64,000 bases of DNA from Sinorhizobium meliloti (GCF_035610345.1 NZ_CP141213.1:372001-436000), one strand, 5' to 3'. Positions 25,250 to 33,904 are shown, counted from the first letter of the stretch. Numbers and translations are program-made. Notes: a model not told the origin generated them from the letters alone.

Positions 25250-26224
25250 TTACTCCCGGACCGACTGCTGCAGGCGATCCTTGGCCGCGTCATGCACTTC
25301 CAGCGCCGCATCACCGGCCTTGTCGAGGATTTCCTGCCCGGCCTCCATGGCTTGCGCCACGCCGGCATTCGCCCTGGCCGCGAGATTGGACCGCACATCT
25401 TCCGCCATTTCGCCTAGTGCCTCGTCCTCGGCCTCGCTGTGGGGCAGCGCCGCCCCGATTGCCGCACCGACGGCAAAGGCGAGCGCTCCGCCGACAAGCG
25501 GCTGGTCGCGGAAATGCCTCAAGATAGCGGCGTTGAGCTGCGCGCCCTGTTCTTCGAGTGACCGGCCGGCACCCTGCATGCTGCCGGCGAGAGACCTGCC
25601 GGCTCCCGTCACCGAATCGGACATACGGCCCGCTGCGGCGCTCACCTGTCTCCACGTCCGGGACGCCCAGCCGGACGCTTCGTCGAACAGGGCGCCGGTC
25701 TCGTCCCTGATATCTTCGATCTGCTTGCCTGCCGCGTCGGTAAAGCCGCGATAGATCTTCCCGGCCGGGTCGACGAAGTGGCCGGCCCGCCGGCCGGCAT
25801 CGTCCGTCAGGGCGCGGAAGCGGCTGCCGCTTTCATCCGTGAAGTGACTGTAGCGCTCGCCGAAGCTCGCCTCCACCGGCCCCACTCTCCGGACGGAGCC
25901 CCTTACGGGTGCAAGCGGGTAATCATCCGCATCGTCATTCCCCTCCCCGTGTCGCGGCGCGCGCGAGGCGGGGTTGGCGATCAGCCAGGCGAGGCTTACC
26001 CCCATCAGGGCAACCGGGATCGGGTTTGACTTGAGCGCCACGCCGAGATTGCTCAGATATTCGGATCCGCCGCTCGTTTTTGCATATTCGAGCAGTTCGT
26101 CCATTAGTTCTCCCGGCGACATGCGCTCCTGAATTTCGTGGAGCTTTTCCTCGATTCGCTGGCGATCGGCCTCTATTTCGCGCTGCAGTTCGGCAGCGGA
26201 GTGGGTGTGTGCGGAATCGTTCAT
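25250..26224 (-). CDS. DUF3618 domain membrane-associated protein
   Basis: A 324-residue protein. The N-terminal 'AELQREIEADRQRIEEKLHE' region is DUF3618, followed by a membrane segment ('PIPVALMGVSLAWLIANP'). A long amphipathic region with many 'GRSLAGSMQGAGRSLEEQGAQL'-type repeats and a second hydrophobic segment near 'VGGALAFAVGAAIGAALP' follow. Such proteins accompany holin-superfamily proteins in rhizobial stress-response clusters. It is translationally coupled to the previous gene by ATGA and is the third gene of the operon. Confidence 0.8.
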   Translation of the reverse strand: MNDSAHTHSAAELQREIEADRQRIEEKLHEIQERMSPGELMDELLEYAKTSGGSEYLSNLGVALKSNPIPVALMGVSLAWLIANPASRAPRHGEGNDDADDYPLAPVRGSVRRVGPVEASFGERYSHFTDESGSRFRALTDDAGRRAGHFVDPAGKIYRGFTDAAGKQIEDIRDETGALFDEASGWASRTWRQVSAAAGRMSDSVTGAGRSLAGSMQGAGRSLEEQGAQLNAAILRHFRDQPLVGGALAFAVGAAIGAALPHSEAEDEALGEMAEDVRSNLAARANAGVAQAMEAGQEILDKAGDAALEVHDAAKDRLQQSVRE

Positions 26225-26640
26225 TGCAGTCTCTCCTTCACCACGTTCGCGTCGCGCTGCAGGGAGGCGGCCGTCCGATCGAACTGGATGCTGCTGCCCT
26301 TGAGCGCCGAGAGGCCGCGCGAAATCATCACCCAGGCAAGCAAGGCGACAACCACGCCGACGATGGCCGCCGACAACGCATCGGCATTCGCTTCGGTCAT
26401 GCCCTGAGCCACGAGGAAGGCGCCCAGACCCTGGACGACGGCACTCAGCAGCACGCCGACTGCGCCTATGGCAAAGATTAGCCCGACGAGGAGCGTCTCG
26501 AGGCTGCCGACCGCTCGATTGAGGTTCTCGGATGCCTCGGCTTTCGCGAGGTCGATTTCCTTCCGGAAAAGACCGGATATATCCGCCACCAGTCCGGTCA
26601 TCAGTTCCGTCAGGGGGCGCTCGTCCCGATGATTAGCCAT
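26221..26640 (-). CDS. Phage-holin superfamily III (DUF1469) membrane protein
   Basis: A 139-residue protein with two clear membrane helices ('LLVGLIFAIGAVGVLLSAVV' and 'ALSAAIVGVVVALLAWVMI') after an N-terminal amphipathic helix ('LTELMTGLVADISGLFRKEIDLAKAEASE'). This matches the putative Actinobacterial Holin-X/DUF1469 family, not a phage gene in this setting. AAGGAACG lies 6 bases before the ATG. It is flanked by overlapping or near-overlapping genes, and the set is probably general-stress regulated. Confidence 0.8.
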   Translation of the reverse strand: MANHRDERPLTELMTGLVADISGLFRKEIDLAKAEASENLNRAVGSLETLLVGLIFAIGAVGVLLSAVVQGLGAFLVAQGMTEANADALSAAIVGVVVALLAWVMISRGLSALKGSSIQFDRTAASLQRDANVVKERLQ

Positions 26641-27211
26641 TATAGCGTTCCTTCTCGCTTGATTGACGGGTCCGTCCCGAAGCATCCCGTCCGTCGCGGC
26701 GTGGAGGCGAAGCGGTGAGGAACCGACTTGCGGCCAGTCCTGCAATCGCGGCCATGCCGAGGAAGGCGAGTGGCTGCTTTCGGCCGAAATCTTCGACCAT
26801 TCCGGCGATCTCGCCGAGATTGCGGCCCTCTGCCTTGCGTGCGAAGCCCTGGAGCGACGTGCCGATCTGCTTTGCATAGCGGCCGATGGCCCGTTGATCC
26901 GATTGTTCGAGTTCGTTTCCGACCTTCTCGAGTGCGTCAGCAACACCGCTCAACTGGCGTGCTGCCACGTTTTTCTCATCCTCCACGGCGCGGCCGACCG
27001 CCGCCTTTGCCTGTTCCGTCTGTTCACTGGCGAACTCTTTGAACTCGTTCATGTCTTCACGCACGGCGTTCTCGAGGCTGCGGTCACCCGCCCCCCCCTG
27101 TCCGCGGGTGTCACCGGCTTGCACGCCGCTCACGCGCTCGATGCCTTGCGCGGACGTCAAAGGCCTGCCCAAGGGATCGCCGGACCCGCGGCCGCTTGTG
27201 TCATTGGTCAT
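26633..27211 (-). CDS. Stress-associated protein with C-terminal membrane segment
   Basis: A 192-residue protein. The first 70 residues are polar and Gly-rich. Residues about 70-150 form helices similar to nutrient-deprivation-induced proteins of rhizobia ('FASEQTEQAKAAVGRAVEDE', 'QLSGVADALEKVGNELEQSD'), and a short hydrophobic segment ('PLAFLGMAAIAGLAASRFL') lies near the C-terminus. GGGAGG precedes the ATG. The gene begins 50 bases after a perfect EcfG-type promoter and overlaps the next gene by 8 bases. Confidence 0.75.
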   Translation of the reverse strand: MTNDTSGRGSGDPLGRPLTSAQGIERVSGVQAGDTRGQGGAGDRSLENAVREDMNEFKEFASEQTEQAKAAVGRAVEDEKNVAARQLSGVADALEKVGNELEQSDQRAIGRYAKQIGTSLQGFARKAEGRNLGEIAGMVEDFGRKQPLAFLGMAAIAGLAASRFLTASPPRRDGRDASGRTRQSSEKERYNG

Positions 27212-27260
27212 TGTCAATTCCTCCCATGCATAACGGGGATCGTTATCGTCTACGCAATCA

Positions 27261-27285
27261 AACGAGCCATTTGGAGCCTTGTTCC
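27261..27285 (-). promoter_or_regulatory. EcfG/RpoE2-type promoter, perfect match
   Basis: Minus strand: GGAAC (27285-27281), 16 bases, CGTT (27264-27261). This is the exact published consensus of general-stress sigma factors of Alphaproteobacteria. It is 50 bases before the start of the three-gene operon ending at 25250. Confidence 0.75.
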
Positions 27286-27367
27286 CTGCAAAGCGCCGCA
27301 GGCCTTCCCCTGGCGTGCTTCGCTCGTTCAGGAAGCCTCCCGTTGCAGCCATCTCGCCGCCCGGCGA

Positions 27368-27541
27368 TCAGCGGGGCCGGTTCTCCGGCGACTGTTCGTA
27401 AAGTTCCTCGACCTTGCGCTTCTGCGCCTGCTTTTCGGCGCGCGAGAGCGGCCTCTGCTTCAAGATGGCATAGGCGATCGCAGCGCCGAGTATGAAGGCG
27501 CCACCGCCGGTGACAAAAAGCCAGAAATAGTTCGTCAACAT
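27368..27541 (-). CDS. Small single-pass membrane protein (57 residues)
   Basis: A 57-residue protein beginning MLTNYFWLFVTGGGAFILG, with one membrane helix (residues about 6-26) and a charged C-terminus 'RAEKQAQKRKVEELYEQ'. The ATG is preceded by GGAGATACGACG. A stress-type promoter motif lies 24 bases upstream. Similar tiny proteins occur in rhizobial stress clusters, though I cannot name the family. Confidence 0.65.
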   Translation of the reverse strand: MLTNYFWLFVTGGGAFILGAAIAYAILKQRPLSRAEKQAQKRKVEELYEQSPENRPR

Positions 27542-27564
27542 CGTCGTATCTCCTCAATGCAGCC

Positions 27565-27589
27565 AACCGTGTCGGCCGCCGAAGGTTCC
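27565..27589 (-). promoter_or_regulatory. Candidate EcfG/RpoE2-type promoter for the 57-residue membrane protein
   Basis: Minus strand: GGAAC (27589-27585), 16 bases, GGTT (27568-27565), 24 bases before the ATG at 27541. Confidence 0.6.
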
Positions 27590-27644
27590 GGGCGGTCCTG
27601 TTTCCGCGGCATGCCCGGGCCCGTGCCGCAGCGCTCATTGCGCC

Positions 27645-27669
27645 GGAACCGAGTGTCTGCTCGCGGGTT
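27645..27669 (+). promoter_or_regulatory. Candidate EcfG/RpoE2-type promoter for the BON protein
   Basis: GGAAC (27645-27649), 16 bases, GGTT (27666-27669), 37 bases before the ATG at 27706. It is divergent to the motif at 27565-27589. Confidence 0.6.
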
Positions 27670-27705
27670 TGACCGACGTCGACGAACCAAGCCAAGGAGG
27701 AGATC

Positions 27706-28392
27706 ATGGCCAGGAACAGGAGCTGGAGCCGCGACGTCTACGAGAGCTATCCCGAATCGGACCGGCGCCGGCGCGGCCAAACCTACGAGGACGAGAGGCG
27801 CCGCGCCTTGACTGCCGGTCCGCGGCTTACGGACTACGAGAGCTCGGAGTATTTTGCCGGTAACGAGCCGGGCCGCTCCGGCACATATCGCGGCCGCGAT
27901 GACAGCTGGGAACGGGAACGCGCATACGGTCCAGGTCACTTCGGCGGTGGAGGCTTTTACCGCGACGACGACTATGGCGAGGACTATCCCCGCCTCGGCA
28001 GGGGCTACGGGGAGCGCGGCTTTCTCGAACGCGCCAGCGACGAAGTCGCGTCGTGGTTGGGCGACAAGGGCGCCGAGCGTAGACGCGAGATGGACCAGCA
28101 TCGCGGCAAAGGTCCTAAGGGCTACATCCGTTCGGACACCCGCATCCAGGAAGATGTGAGCGATCGCCTGAGCGACGACGGAATGCTCGACGCCTCCGAT
28201 ATCGCGGTCTCGGTCACCAATGGCGAAGTCCAACTGAGCGGTTTGGTCGATTCCAAATGGGCCAAACGCCGCGCCGAGGACTGCGCCGAGGCCGTCTCCG
28301 GCGTGAAGCAAGTCCAGAACAGCCTTCGCATCCGCCCGTCGGGAGGATCACCCGGCTGGAATGCCGGCAACACCGACCGCAACATCGCTTGA
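27706..28392 (+). CDS. BON-domain protein with a Tyr/Arg/Gly-rich N-terminus
   Basis: A 228-residue protein. Residues 1-115 are disordered-looking and rich in Arg, Tyr, Gly and Asp. Residues about 145-213 are a BON domain ('DTRIQEDVSDRLSDDGMLDA', then 'VTNGEVQLSGLVDSKWAKRRA'), which in other proteins binds membranes or lipids. No signal peptide is seen, so its location is unclear. AAGGAGG lies 7 bases before the ATG, and a stress-type promoter motif lies 37 bases upstream. Confidence 0.85.
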   Translation: MARNRSWSRDVYESYPESDRRRRGQTYEDERRRALTAGPRLTDYESSEYFAGNEPGRSGTYRGRDDSWERERAYGPGHFGGGGFYRDDDYGEDYPRLGRGYGERGFLERASDEVASWLGDKGAERRREMDQHRGKGPKGYIRSDTRIQEDVSDRLSDDGMLDASDIAVSVTNGEVQLSGLVDSKWAKRRAEDCAEAVSGVKQVQNSLRIRPSGGSPGWNAGNTDRNIA

Positions 28393-28687
28393 GAGGCAGG
28401 CATCCAGGGGAACGGCTCTTCCGGGAAAGTGTGCATCGGTCTTCCGTCCAGGAGGGCGCTGGATCAATGGCTAAAGCGGCAGCGACCGGAGGTGGGATCA
28501 ACGAACAAGGCGCGCCCGACAGTTCATGGCGTGAAAAGTTCCCCATCTGCTCGCATCGAAGACTTCGCAGCCGCCCCGGCGAGCATGTGCACTGCAAGGA
28601 ACTTTCTTAGGACCATCCGGTTGTAAGAATCGAGAGGCCGCACAACGGCCGATAGGAGCGGTTACCCCCGCGTGACCGACAAAGCTT
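28393..28687. other. Gene-poor stretch with a stress-type promoter
   Basis: About 295 bases after the BON gene. I see no convincing coding frame. It holds one EcfG-type motif (28598-28622) that reads toward a small hydrophobic frame at 28688. A further gap (28868-29075) before the cupin gene also appears empty. Confidence 0.4.
28598..28622 (+). promoter_or_regulatory. Candidate EcfG/RpoE2-type promoter
   Basis: GGAAC (28598-28602), 16 bases, GGTT (28619-28622). It lies 66 bases before a small hydrophobic reading frame; no other gene follows within 450 bases. Confidence 0.5.
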
Positions 28688-28867
28688 ATGCAAACGGCAT
28701 TGTTCATCGCGATCCCCGCCCTCCCGCTGGGAGCGGCGCTCGTGCTTCTGTGGTTCGGTCCTCTGTGGCGCCAGCAAGCGAGCCCATGGAACCGCTCGTC
28801 CACCTGGTGCCCCGGATCCACCATCCTCGACCGCCAGGCGCCCTGGCGGAGCCTCGATCGGATTTGA
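28688..28867 (+). CDS. Possible 59-residue membrane protein
   Basis: A 59-codon frame starting ATG. The first about 26 residues (MQTALFIAIPALPLGAALVL) form a membrane helix and the rest is polar with several Trp. No good Shine-Dalgarno is visible. It is supported only by its hydrophobic N-terminus and an upstream stress-type promoter motif (28598-28622), so it may be an unused frame. Confidence 0.3.
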   Translation: MQTALFIAIPALPLGAALVLLWFGPLWRQQASPWNRSSTWCPGSTILDRQAPWRSLDRI

Positions 28868-29075
28868 TGCAGGCGGGCGGCGAATAAGCGTGACCATCGC
28901 CGGCATCGCTGAGGCGAACACCGTTCCACTGCAATTGCTCGGCCGACGCCTCGCCGCAGACACATGCCGTTACAAAAGTCCCGCCCGGCCGACACATCGT
29001 CAATACACGCGGTCGTTCAAATAACCGCACTGGCATCGAGGACGAGCCTCTGCCAAAGCGGAAAGGATGACCTCT

Positions 29076-29480
29076 ATGAAGAAGACGTCTCGGATCTTGG
29101 CGGCCGCGCTGCTGGTCGTTGGAAGCGGATTGGCATTGCAAGCGGCCAAAGCACAACAGGCGGGACTTCACCGCACCGATCTCTTGCAGCACGATCTCGG
29201 CCAGCCGGGCCGCGAAACGATCCAGGTGCGCGTCGATTTCGATCCCGGTGCCGTCTCCATCAAGCACTCCCATCCGGGCGAAGAGGTGGCCTATGTGCTC
29301 GAAGGCTCGTTGGAATATCAGCTCGAGGGGAGAGCGCCGGTCACGCTCCATGCCGGCGATGCCCTGTTCATTCCGGCCGGGGTGGCTCATCTCGCGAAGA
29401 ATGTCGGAAGCGGCAAGGCATCGGAACTCGCGACATACATCGTCGAAAAAGGCTCCCCGCTTGTCGTTCCGGCCAAGTGA
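29076..29480 (+). CDS. Exported cupin-domain protein
   Basis: A 134-residue protein. It has a signal peptide (about 1-26, ending AAKAQQ) and then a single cupin barrel with 'VDFDPGAVSIKHSHPGEEVA' (metal-binding HxHxxxE) and 'GDALFIPAGVAHLAKNVG' (second His). The product is periplasmic. The start was set at the second ATG, since AAAGGATG sits 9 bases before it and the earlier ATG (29067) has no spacing. The substrate is unknown. Confidence 0.85.
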   Translation: MKKTSRILAAALLVVGSGLALQAAKAQQAGLHRTDLLQHDLGQPGRETIQVRVDFDPGAVSIKHSHPGEEVAYVLEGSLEYQLEGRAPVTLHAGDALFIPAGVAHLAKNVGSGKASELATYIVEKGSPLVVPAK

Positions 29481-29520
29481 GCGTCCGTCATGGATGCCGA
29501 GAACCGCGGCGCGACAACAA

Positions 29521-29546
29521 ACCGGCGGCTCCGTGCTCCCGCCGGT
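29521..29546 (+). terminator. Possible hairpin after the cupin gene
   Basis: ACCGGCGG (29521-29528) pairs perfectly with CCGCCGGT (29539-29546) around a 10-base loop, 41 bases after the stop. There is no T-run, so it is only a likely terminator. Confidence 0.35.
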
Positions 29547-29735
29547 CTCAACCGCGTGGATAGAGGCGGACATTTCGCCGCGTAAGAAGGGCCGGATCTC
29601 TTCAGCGCCGAGCTGCGTGCCGCTTTCCGGTCCTTGCGTTGACCCCCGCATTACGGCACAGGCATGAGCCGGTGAATACTGCTGTCACGGTATTCTCGTT
29701 CTGATAAGAAATGGCGGTCAAAGGGGTGTCTTGCC

Positions 29736-30473
29736 ATGGAGCATATCGATCACATCCTGATCGTCGATGACGATCGGGAAATCCGCGAGCTTGTGTCGGC
29801 TTACTTGAAGAAGAACGGTTTGCGGGTGACCGCCGTCGCCGACGGGCGGCAGATGCGGACCTTCCTGGAGGCGAATACGGTCGATCTGATCGTTCTCGAT
29901 CTGATGATGCCGGGCGACGACGGCCTCGTCTTGAGCCGCGAACTGCGTGTCGGCAGACACAAGGCGACGCCCATCGTCATGCTGACCGCCCGCTCGGACG
30001 AGATGGACCGCATCATCGGGCTGGAAATGGGCGCCGACGACTATATCGCCAAACCGTTCTCGGCGCGCGAACTGCTCGCCCGCATCAAGGCGGTCCTGCG
30101 GCGCGCGCGAATGCTGCCGGCGAACCTGCAGGTCTCGGAGGCGGGTCAGCTGTTGCGTTTCGGCCAATGGAGGCTCGACACGACGGCAAGGCATCTCATC
30201 GATGCGGACGGTACTGCGATCGCGCTTAGCGGCGCCGAATACCGGCTGCTGCGCGTCTTCGTCGATCACCCCCAGCGCGTTCTCAACCGCGACCAGCTCC
30301 TCAACCTCACACAGGGGCGCGAGGCCGAACTCTTCGACCGATCTATTGATCTCCTGGTCAGCCGGGTTCGCCAGCGGCTCGGCGACGATGCCCGGGAGCC
30401 GACCTATATCAAGACCGTCCGCAGCGAAGGCTATGTTTTTTCGGTGCCGGTCGAGATCGTGGAGCCCCGCTGA
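29736..30473 (+). CDS. OmpR-family response regulator
   Basis: A 245-residue two-component regulator. The receiver domain has acidic residues D11-D13, phospho-acceptor D55 in 'LIVLDLMMPGDDG', and the conserved Lys in 'ADDYIAKPFSARELLARI'. The C-terminal winged helix contains 'ALSGAEYRLLRVFVDHPQRVLNRDQLL' and 'RSIDLLVSRVRQRLGDD'. The kinase gene begins at the last base of its stop codon, so the pair is co-expressed. Its target genes are unknown. Confidence 0.93.
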   Translation: MEHIDHILIVDDDREIRELVSAYLKKNGLRVTAVADGRQMRTFLEANTVDLIVLDLMMPGDDGLVLSRELRVGRHKATPIVMLTARSDEMDRIIGLEMGADDYIAKPFSARELLARIKAVLRRARMLPANLQVSEAGQLLRFGQWRLDTTARHLIDADGTAIALSGAEYRLLRVFVDHPQRVLNRDQLLNLTQGREAELFDRSIDLLVSRVRQRLGDDAREPTYIKTVRSEGYVFSVPVEIVEPR

Positions 30474-31819
30474 TGGCGGCGCGGTCGATTCTCCATGGTA
30501 TCCACCTGTGGCCGCGCACACTCAGGGCGCGGCTTTTCGTTATCCTTCTCACCGGCTTGGCAGTCGCCCACGCCATGTCCTTTGCGGTTCTGTTCTCGGA
30601 ACGCTACATCGCCGCCAGGTCGGTGATGTTCAATACGCTCGAAACCGACGTCGCGACGTCTATCGCCATTCTCGACCGGCTGCCCGCGAGCGAACGCGCC
30701 GCCTGGCTGGGCCGGCTCGCTCGCGGATCCTACCGCTTCGTCCTGGGGCCGGGCATGCCCGGCAGTCCCGTGCTCAATGAGGCCGACGCCGAGGTCGCCG
30801 ACAAGGTCCGGGCTGCCATCGGTGCGAAATATCCGATCGAGGTCGAATCCATCCCCGGCGGCATCCGCCGTCTTCAGGCACATCTTCGCTTGAGCGACGG
30901 CGAGCCGCTGACGATAGACGTCACGCCAAGGGGCGTCATGCCGGTTGCCGACTGGCTGCCTTACGTTCTTGTCGCTCAGCTCTCCCTCCTGGTCCTGTGC
31001 AGCTGGTTGGCAGTGCGGCAGGCCACCCGCCCGCTCGCGGATCTGGCGAAGGCCGCCGACACGCTCGATCCGAACAGCAAGACGCCGCGCCTCAGCGAGA
31101 CCGGACCGAGGGAAGTCGCCTATGCGGCGACGGCATTCAATGCGATGCGGGATCGCATCGCGCAGTATCTGGAGGAGCGCGTGCAGATATTGGCCGCGAT
31201 CTCGCATGACCTGCAAACACCGATCACACGGATGAAACTCCGAGCGGAAATGGCCGAAGCGTCCATCGAGAGAGACAAGCTGATGAGGGATCTGGACGAG
31301 GTCGAACGTCTCGTCAGGGAAGGTGTCGCCTATGCACGCAGCGCCCACGGCAAGGACGAAAAGGCTACCCGCATCGATCTCGCCTCGTTCATCGAGAGTT
31401 TGGCCTATGATTATCAGGATACCGGCAAGGCCGTCACTTTCGGCAAATTGGCGGACGGCGCGATCTTGACCCGGCCGCACGCCTTGAGACGGATTCTCAC
31501 CAACCTGATCGACAATGCGCTGAAGTTCGGGGGCAGCGCCGAGATCGAGGTTCAGCGCCGTCCCGAGGGCACAGTGACCATAAACGTCCTCGATCGCGGT
31601 CCCGGCATTCCGGAAGACCAGCTCGAAGCGGTTCTGCAGCCCTTCTTCCGCCTGGAGCAATCACGCAGCCGGGATACGGGCGGGACCGGGCTCGGCCTCG
31701 CAATCGCCCAACAGCTCGCGACGGTCATCGGCGGCTCCCTGACCTTGCGCAACCGCGACGGCTGCGGCCTTGCCGCGGAGCTTTCCCTGGAGCGTTTCCC
31801 TGTTTCATCAAAACAGTGA
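30473..31819 (+). CDS. Sensor histidine kinase
   Basis: A 448-residue inner-membrane kinase. Membrane helix 1 is about residues 19-41, a periplasmic loop follows, and helix 2 is about 160-181. Then come a HAMP region, the phospho-acceptor His in 'AAISHDLQTPITRMK', the N box 'LTNLIDNALKFG', and ATP-lid blocks 'DRGPGIPEDQLEAV' and 'GTGLGLAIAQQL'. It acts on the response regulator encoded just upstream. The sensed signal is not evident. Confidence 0.93.
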   Translation: MAARSILHGIHLWPRTLRARLFVILLTGLAVAHAMSFAVLFSERYIAARSVMFNTLETDVATSIAILDRLPASERAAWLGRLARGSYRFVLGPGMPGSPVLNEADAEVADKVRAAIGAKYPIEVESIPGGIRRLQAHLRLSDGEPLTIDVTPRGVMPVADWLPYVLVAQLSLLVLCSWLAVRQATRPLADLAKAADTLDPNSKTPRLSETGPREVAYAATAFNAMRDRIAQYLEERVQILAAISHDLQTPITRMKLRAEMAEASIERDKLMRDLDEVERLVREGVAYARSAHGKDEKATRIDLASFIESLAYDYQDTGKAVTFGKLADGAILTRPHALRRILTNLIDNALKFGGSAEIEVQRRPEGTVTINVLDRGPGIPEDQLEAVLQPFFRLEQSRSRDTGGTGLGLAIAQQLATVIGGSLTLRNRDGCGLAAELSLERFPVSSKQ

Positions 31820-31921
31820 AACGCTCACCTTTGAAACGACGCACTTCCCGGAAGTGCTCCAAGGGCTGCCTGAGGAGCTATCGACCCCGTCTGATCCGCG
31901 AGACGGGCAGCTTACCAAAGG

Positions 31922-31947
31922 AACGGGGCGGTCTCGACCGCCCCGTT
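31922..31947. terminator. Bidirectional hairpin terminator
   Basis: Perfect 11-base stem AACGGGGCGGT/ACCGCCCCGTT around a CTCG loop. It is between the kinase gene (+) and the convergent VOC-family gene (-), 103 and 29 bases from their stops. The outer A/T pairs help termination in both directions. Confidence 0.7.
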
Positions 31948-31975
31948 ACACATGATCGTTTCAGGCTGCAGTGTC

Positions 31976-32641
31976 TCAGGCTGGCTGCGGCTCGCCGGAC
32001 TGCTCCCGGACAATGTAATCGGCGTACCAGATGGGCCAGTCCTCGTCCCGGTGTCCGAGCTGCTTTTCGTACTCGCCGTGGGCTGCTTCGGCGCGGCGGA
32101 ACGCGGCTGCGAGATCGGCGGCCGAACTGAACGCCGTCGCGTCCGCGTCGACGCGCCCGGGCAATCGAGCGGTGACCTCCTGGAAAAGCCAGCCATTGCC
32201 GTCCGGATCGCGGAACGAAGCGTAGGAGCGATAGCTGCGGCGCTCGGGATCAGGGCCGTCGACACGATGCGTTCCGAACAGATACGGTTCGTCGCTCCCG
32301 GCATTCACGTCGCCCGCATGGAACACCTCGCTGATATCGACGCCGCGGCCGCGCAACTCCTCGCGGGCGGCCTCGATGTCGGAAACGATGAGGTACAATC
32401 CCTGCGCAGAACCCGGTTCCGCATCGGTCACATGCCTTCCGAAGATGACCGAGGCACCCGATCCGGGCGGGGTAAACTGTATCACGCGGTAGTCGTCGGC
32501 ACCGGCAAAGTCGGCGTCGAGCCTCCAGCCGAGGCTCGCGTAGAATTCCTTTGCGCGATCGACATCCGACACGGGCACGACGATAACTTCGAGCTTCATA
32601 TCGACCGGCCGGGCTCTTTCGCTATTGATTATGATGGTCAT
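31976..32641 (-). CDS. VOC family (glyoxalase/bleomycin-resistance fold) protein
   Basis: A 221-residue protein. The VOC fold covers about residues 15-145: 'LEVIVVPVSDVDRAKEFYAS', 'QFTPPGSGASVIFG', 'GLYLIVSDIEAAREELRGRG' and 'ASFRDPDGNGWLFQEV' (metal-binding Glu). The C-terminal 70 residues form an extra helical part ('LAAAFRRAEAAHGEYEKQLG'). GAGGAG precedes the ATG by 6 bases. It may be a dioxygenase-type or glyoxalase-like enzyme; the substrate is unknown. Confidence 0.85.
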   Translation of the reverse strand: MTIIINSERARPVDMKLEVIVVPVSDVDRAKEFYASLGWRLDADFAGADDYRVIQFTPPGSGASVIFGRHVTDAEPGSAQGLYLIVSDIEAAREELRGRGVDISEVFHAGDVNAGSDEPYLFGTHRVDGPDPERRSYRSYASFRDPDGNGWLFQEVTARLPGRVDADATAFSSAADLAAAFRRAEAAHGEYEKQLGHRDEDWPIWYADYIVREQSGEPQPA

Positions 32642-32857
32642 GTCATTCTCCTCTTGTCTGAGGCGCAAGGCGCCATGTGCCTTCTCCGTTGACGATGCGG
32701 GACGGAAGCTGCATGCCTCGTCCGACTGTCGAGACACATATGCCGCCCCGCACGTGTATGGGATGTTTCGCAAGGGGCGGAATTTGTAAGCCAATCCGCA
32801 CGGGACCGCCGGCGGGTACAGTTCGATACGAGGACATTACTCCGCAGGCGAAAGCGA

Positions 32858-33904
32858 TCAGAAACGATCGATGTCGACGACCGCCTGGGCAAAAGCCTGT
32901 GGGGCTTCCTGCGGCAGGTTGTGACCGATACCGCCCGAGATCAGCCGGTGTTCGTACTTGCCGGAGAACTTCTTGGCATAGGCCGCGGGCTCCGGATGCG
33001 GAGCGCCATTGGCATCGCCTTCCAGGGTGATCGTCGGAACACCTATCACCGGCAGTTCGGCAAGCCGGGCTTCCAGCCCATCATATTTGCGCTCGCCGTC
33101 GGCAAGGCCGATCCGCCAGCGGTAATTATTGATGGTGATGTCGACATGATCCGGGTTGTCCAAGGCCTCAGCGCTTCGATTGAAGGTGGCGTCGTCAAAA
33201 CCCCATTTCGGCGATGCGAGCTGCCAGATGAGCTTCGCGAAGTCCTTCCGGTACTGTTCGTAGCCCGCGCGCCCGCGCGCCGTGGCGAAGTAGAACTGGT
33301 ACCACCAGGCAAGCTCCGCCTTCGGGGGCAAAGGCTTCTTATTGGTTTCACGGCTGCCGATCAGATAGCCGCTCACCGAAACTAATGCCTTGCAGCGCTC
33401 CGGCCAGAGTGCGGCGACGATATTGGCGGTGCGTGCGCCCCAATCGCAGCCGGCGATGACGGCCTTCTCGATGCCGAGCGCATCCATCAGGGCGACGATG
33501 TCGGCGGCGATCGCCGCCTGCTGACCGTTGCGCGGTGTGTCGGGGGATAAAAATCGCGTCGTGCCGTAGCCACGCAGATAAGGAACGACCACCCGGTAGC
33601 CCGCCTTGGCGAGCAGCGGCGCCACATCGACATAGGTGTGGATGTCATAGGGCCAGCCATGCAGCAGGATGACCACGGGCGCATCGCTCGCGCCCGCCTC
33701 GGCATACCCGATGTTGAGGACACCCGCGTCGATCTGCCTGATCTTAGCGAAAGATGTATTCGTCCCCGGCGTTGTCGGCGGAATGCGAGCCTCGCTCGTT
33801 GATTTTGCGAGGGCGCCGCGTCCAACGCCGAAATGCGCGGCAGCGACGGTCAGTGCCGCCACTCCCATGAACCGCCGCCGCCGCAGATTGAATTCCCCTG
33901 TCAT
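32858..33904 (-). CDS. Alpha/beta hydrolase (epoxide hydrolase-like) with Tat signal
   Basis: A 348-residue hydrolase. The N-terminus has a twin-arginine type signal (RRRRFMGVAALTVAAAHFG). The catalytic core includes 'VVILLHGWPYDIHTYVDVA' (oxyanion loop), the nucleophile elbow 'VIAGCDWGARTANIVA' with Asp, as in epoxide hydrolases and haloalkane dehalogenases, and a final His in 'SGGIGHNLPQE'. It is thus probably a periplasmic enzyme. The ATG at 33904 was chosen because GGAGAAG precedes it by 5-6 bases. The true substrate is unknown. Confidence 0.87.
   Translation of the reverse strand: MTGEFNLRRRRFMGVAALTVAAAHFGVGRGALAKSTSEARIPPTTPGTNTSFAKIRQIDAGVLNIGYAEAGASDAPVVILLHGWPYDIHTYVDVAPLLAKAGYRVVVPYLRGYGTTRFLSPDTPRNGQQAAIAADIVALMDALGIEKAVIAGCDWGARTANIVAALWPERCKALVSVSGYLIGSRETNKKPLPPKAELAWWYQFYFATARGRAGYEQYRKDFAKLIWQLASPKWGFDDATFNRSAEALDNPDHVDITINNYRWRIGLADGERKYDGLEARLAELPVIGVPTITLEGDANGAPHPEPAAYAKKFSGKYEHRLISGGIGHNLPQEAPQAFAQAVVDIDRF

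Noticed and set aside
26221..26640. Phage holin as a sign of a prophage
   Set aside because: The family name is historical; there are no phage genes nearby and the neighbours are stress-response proteins.
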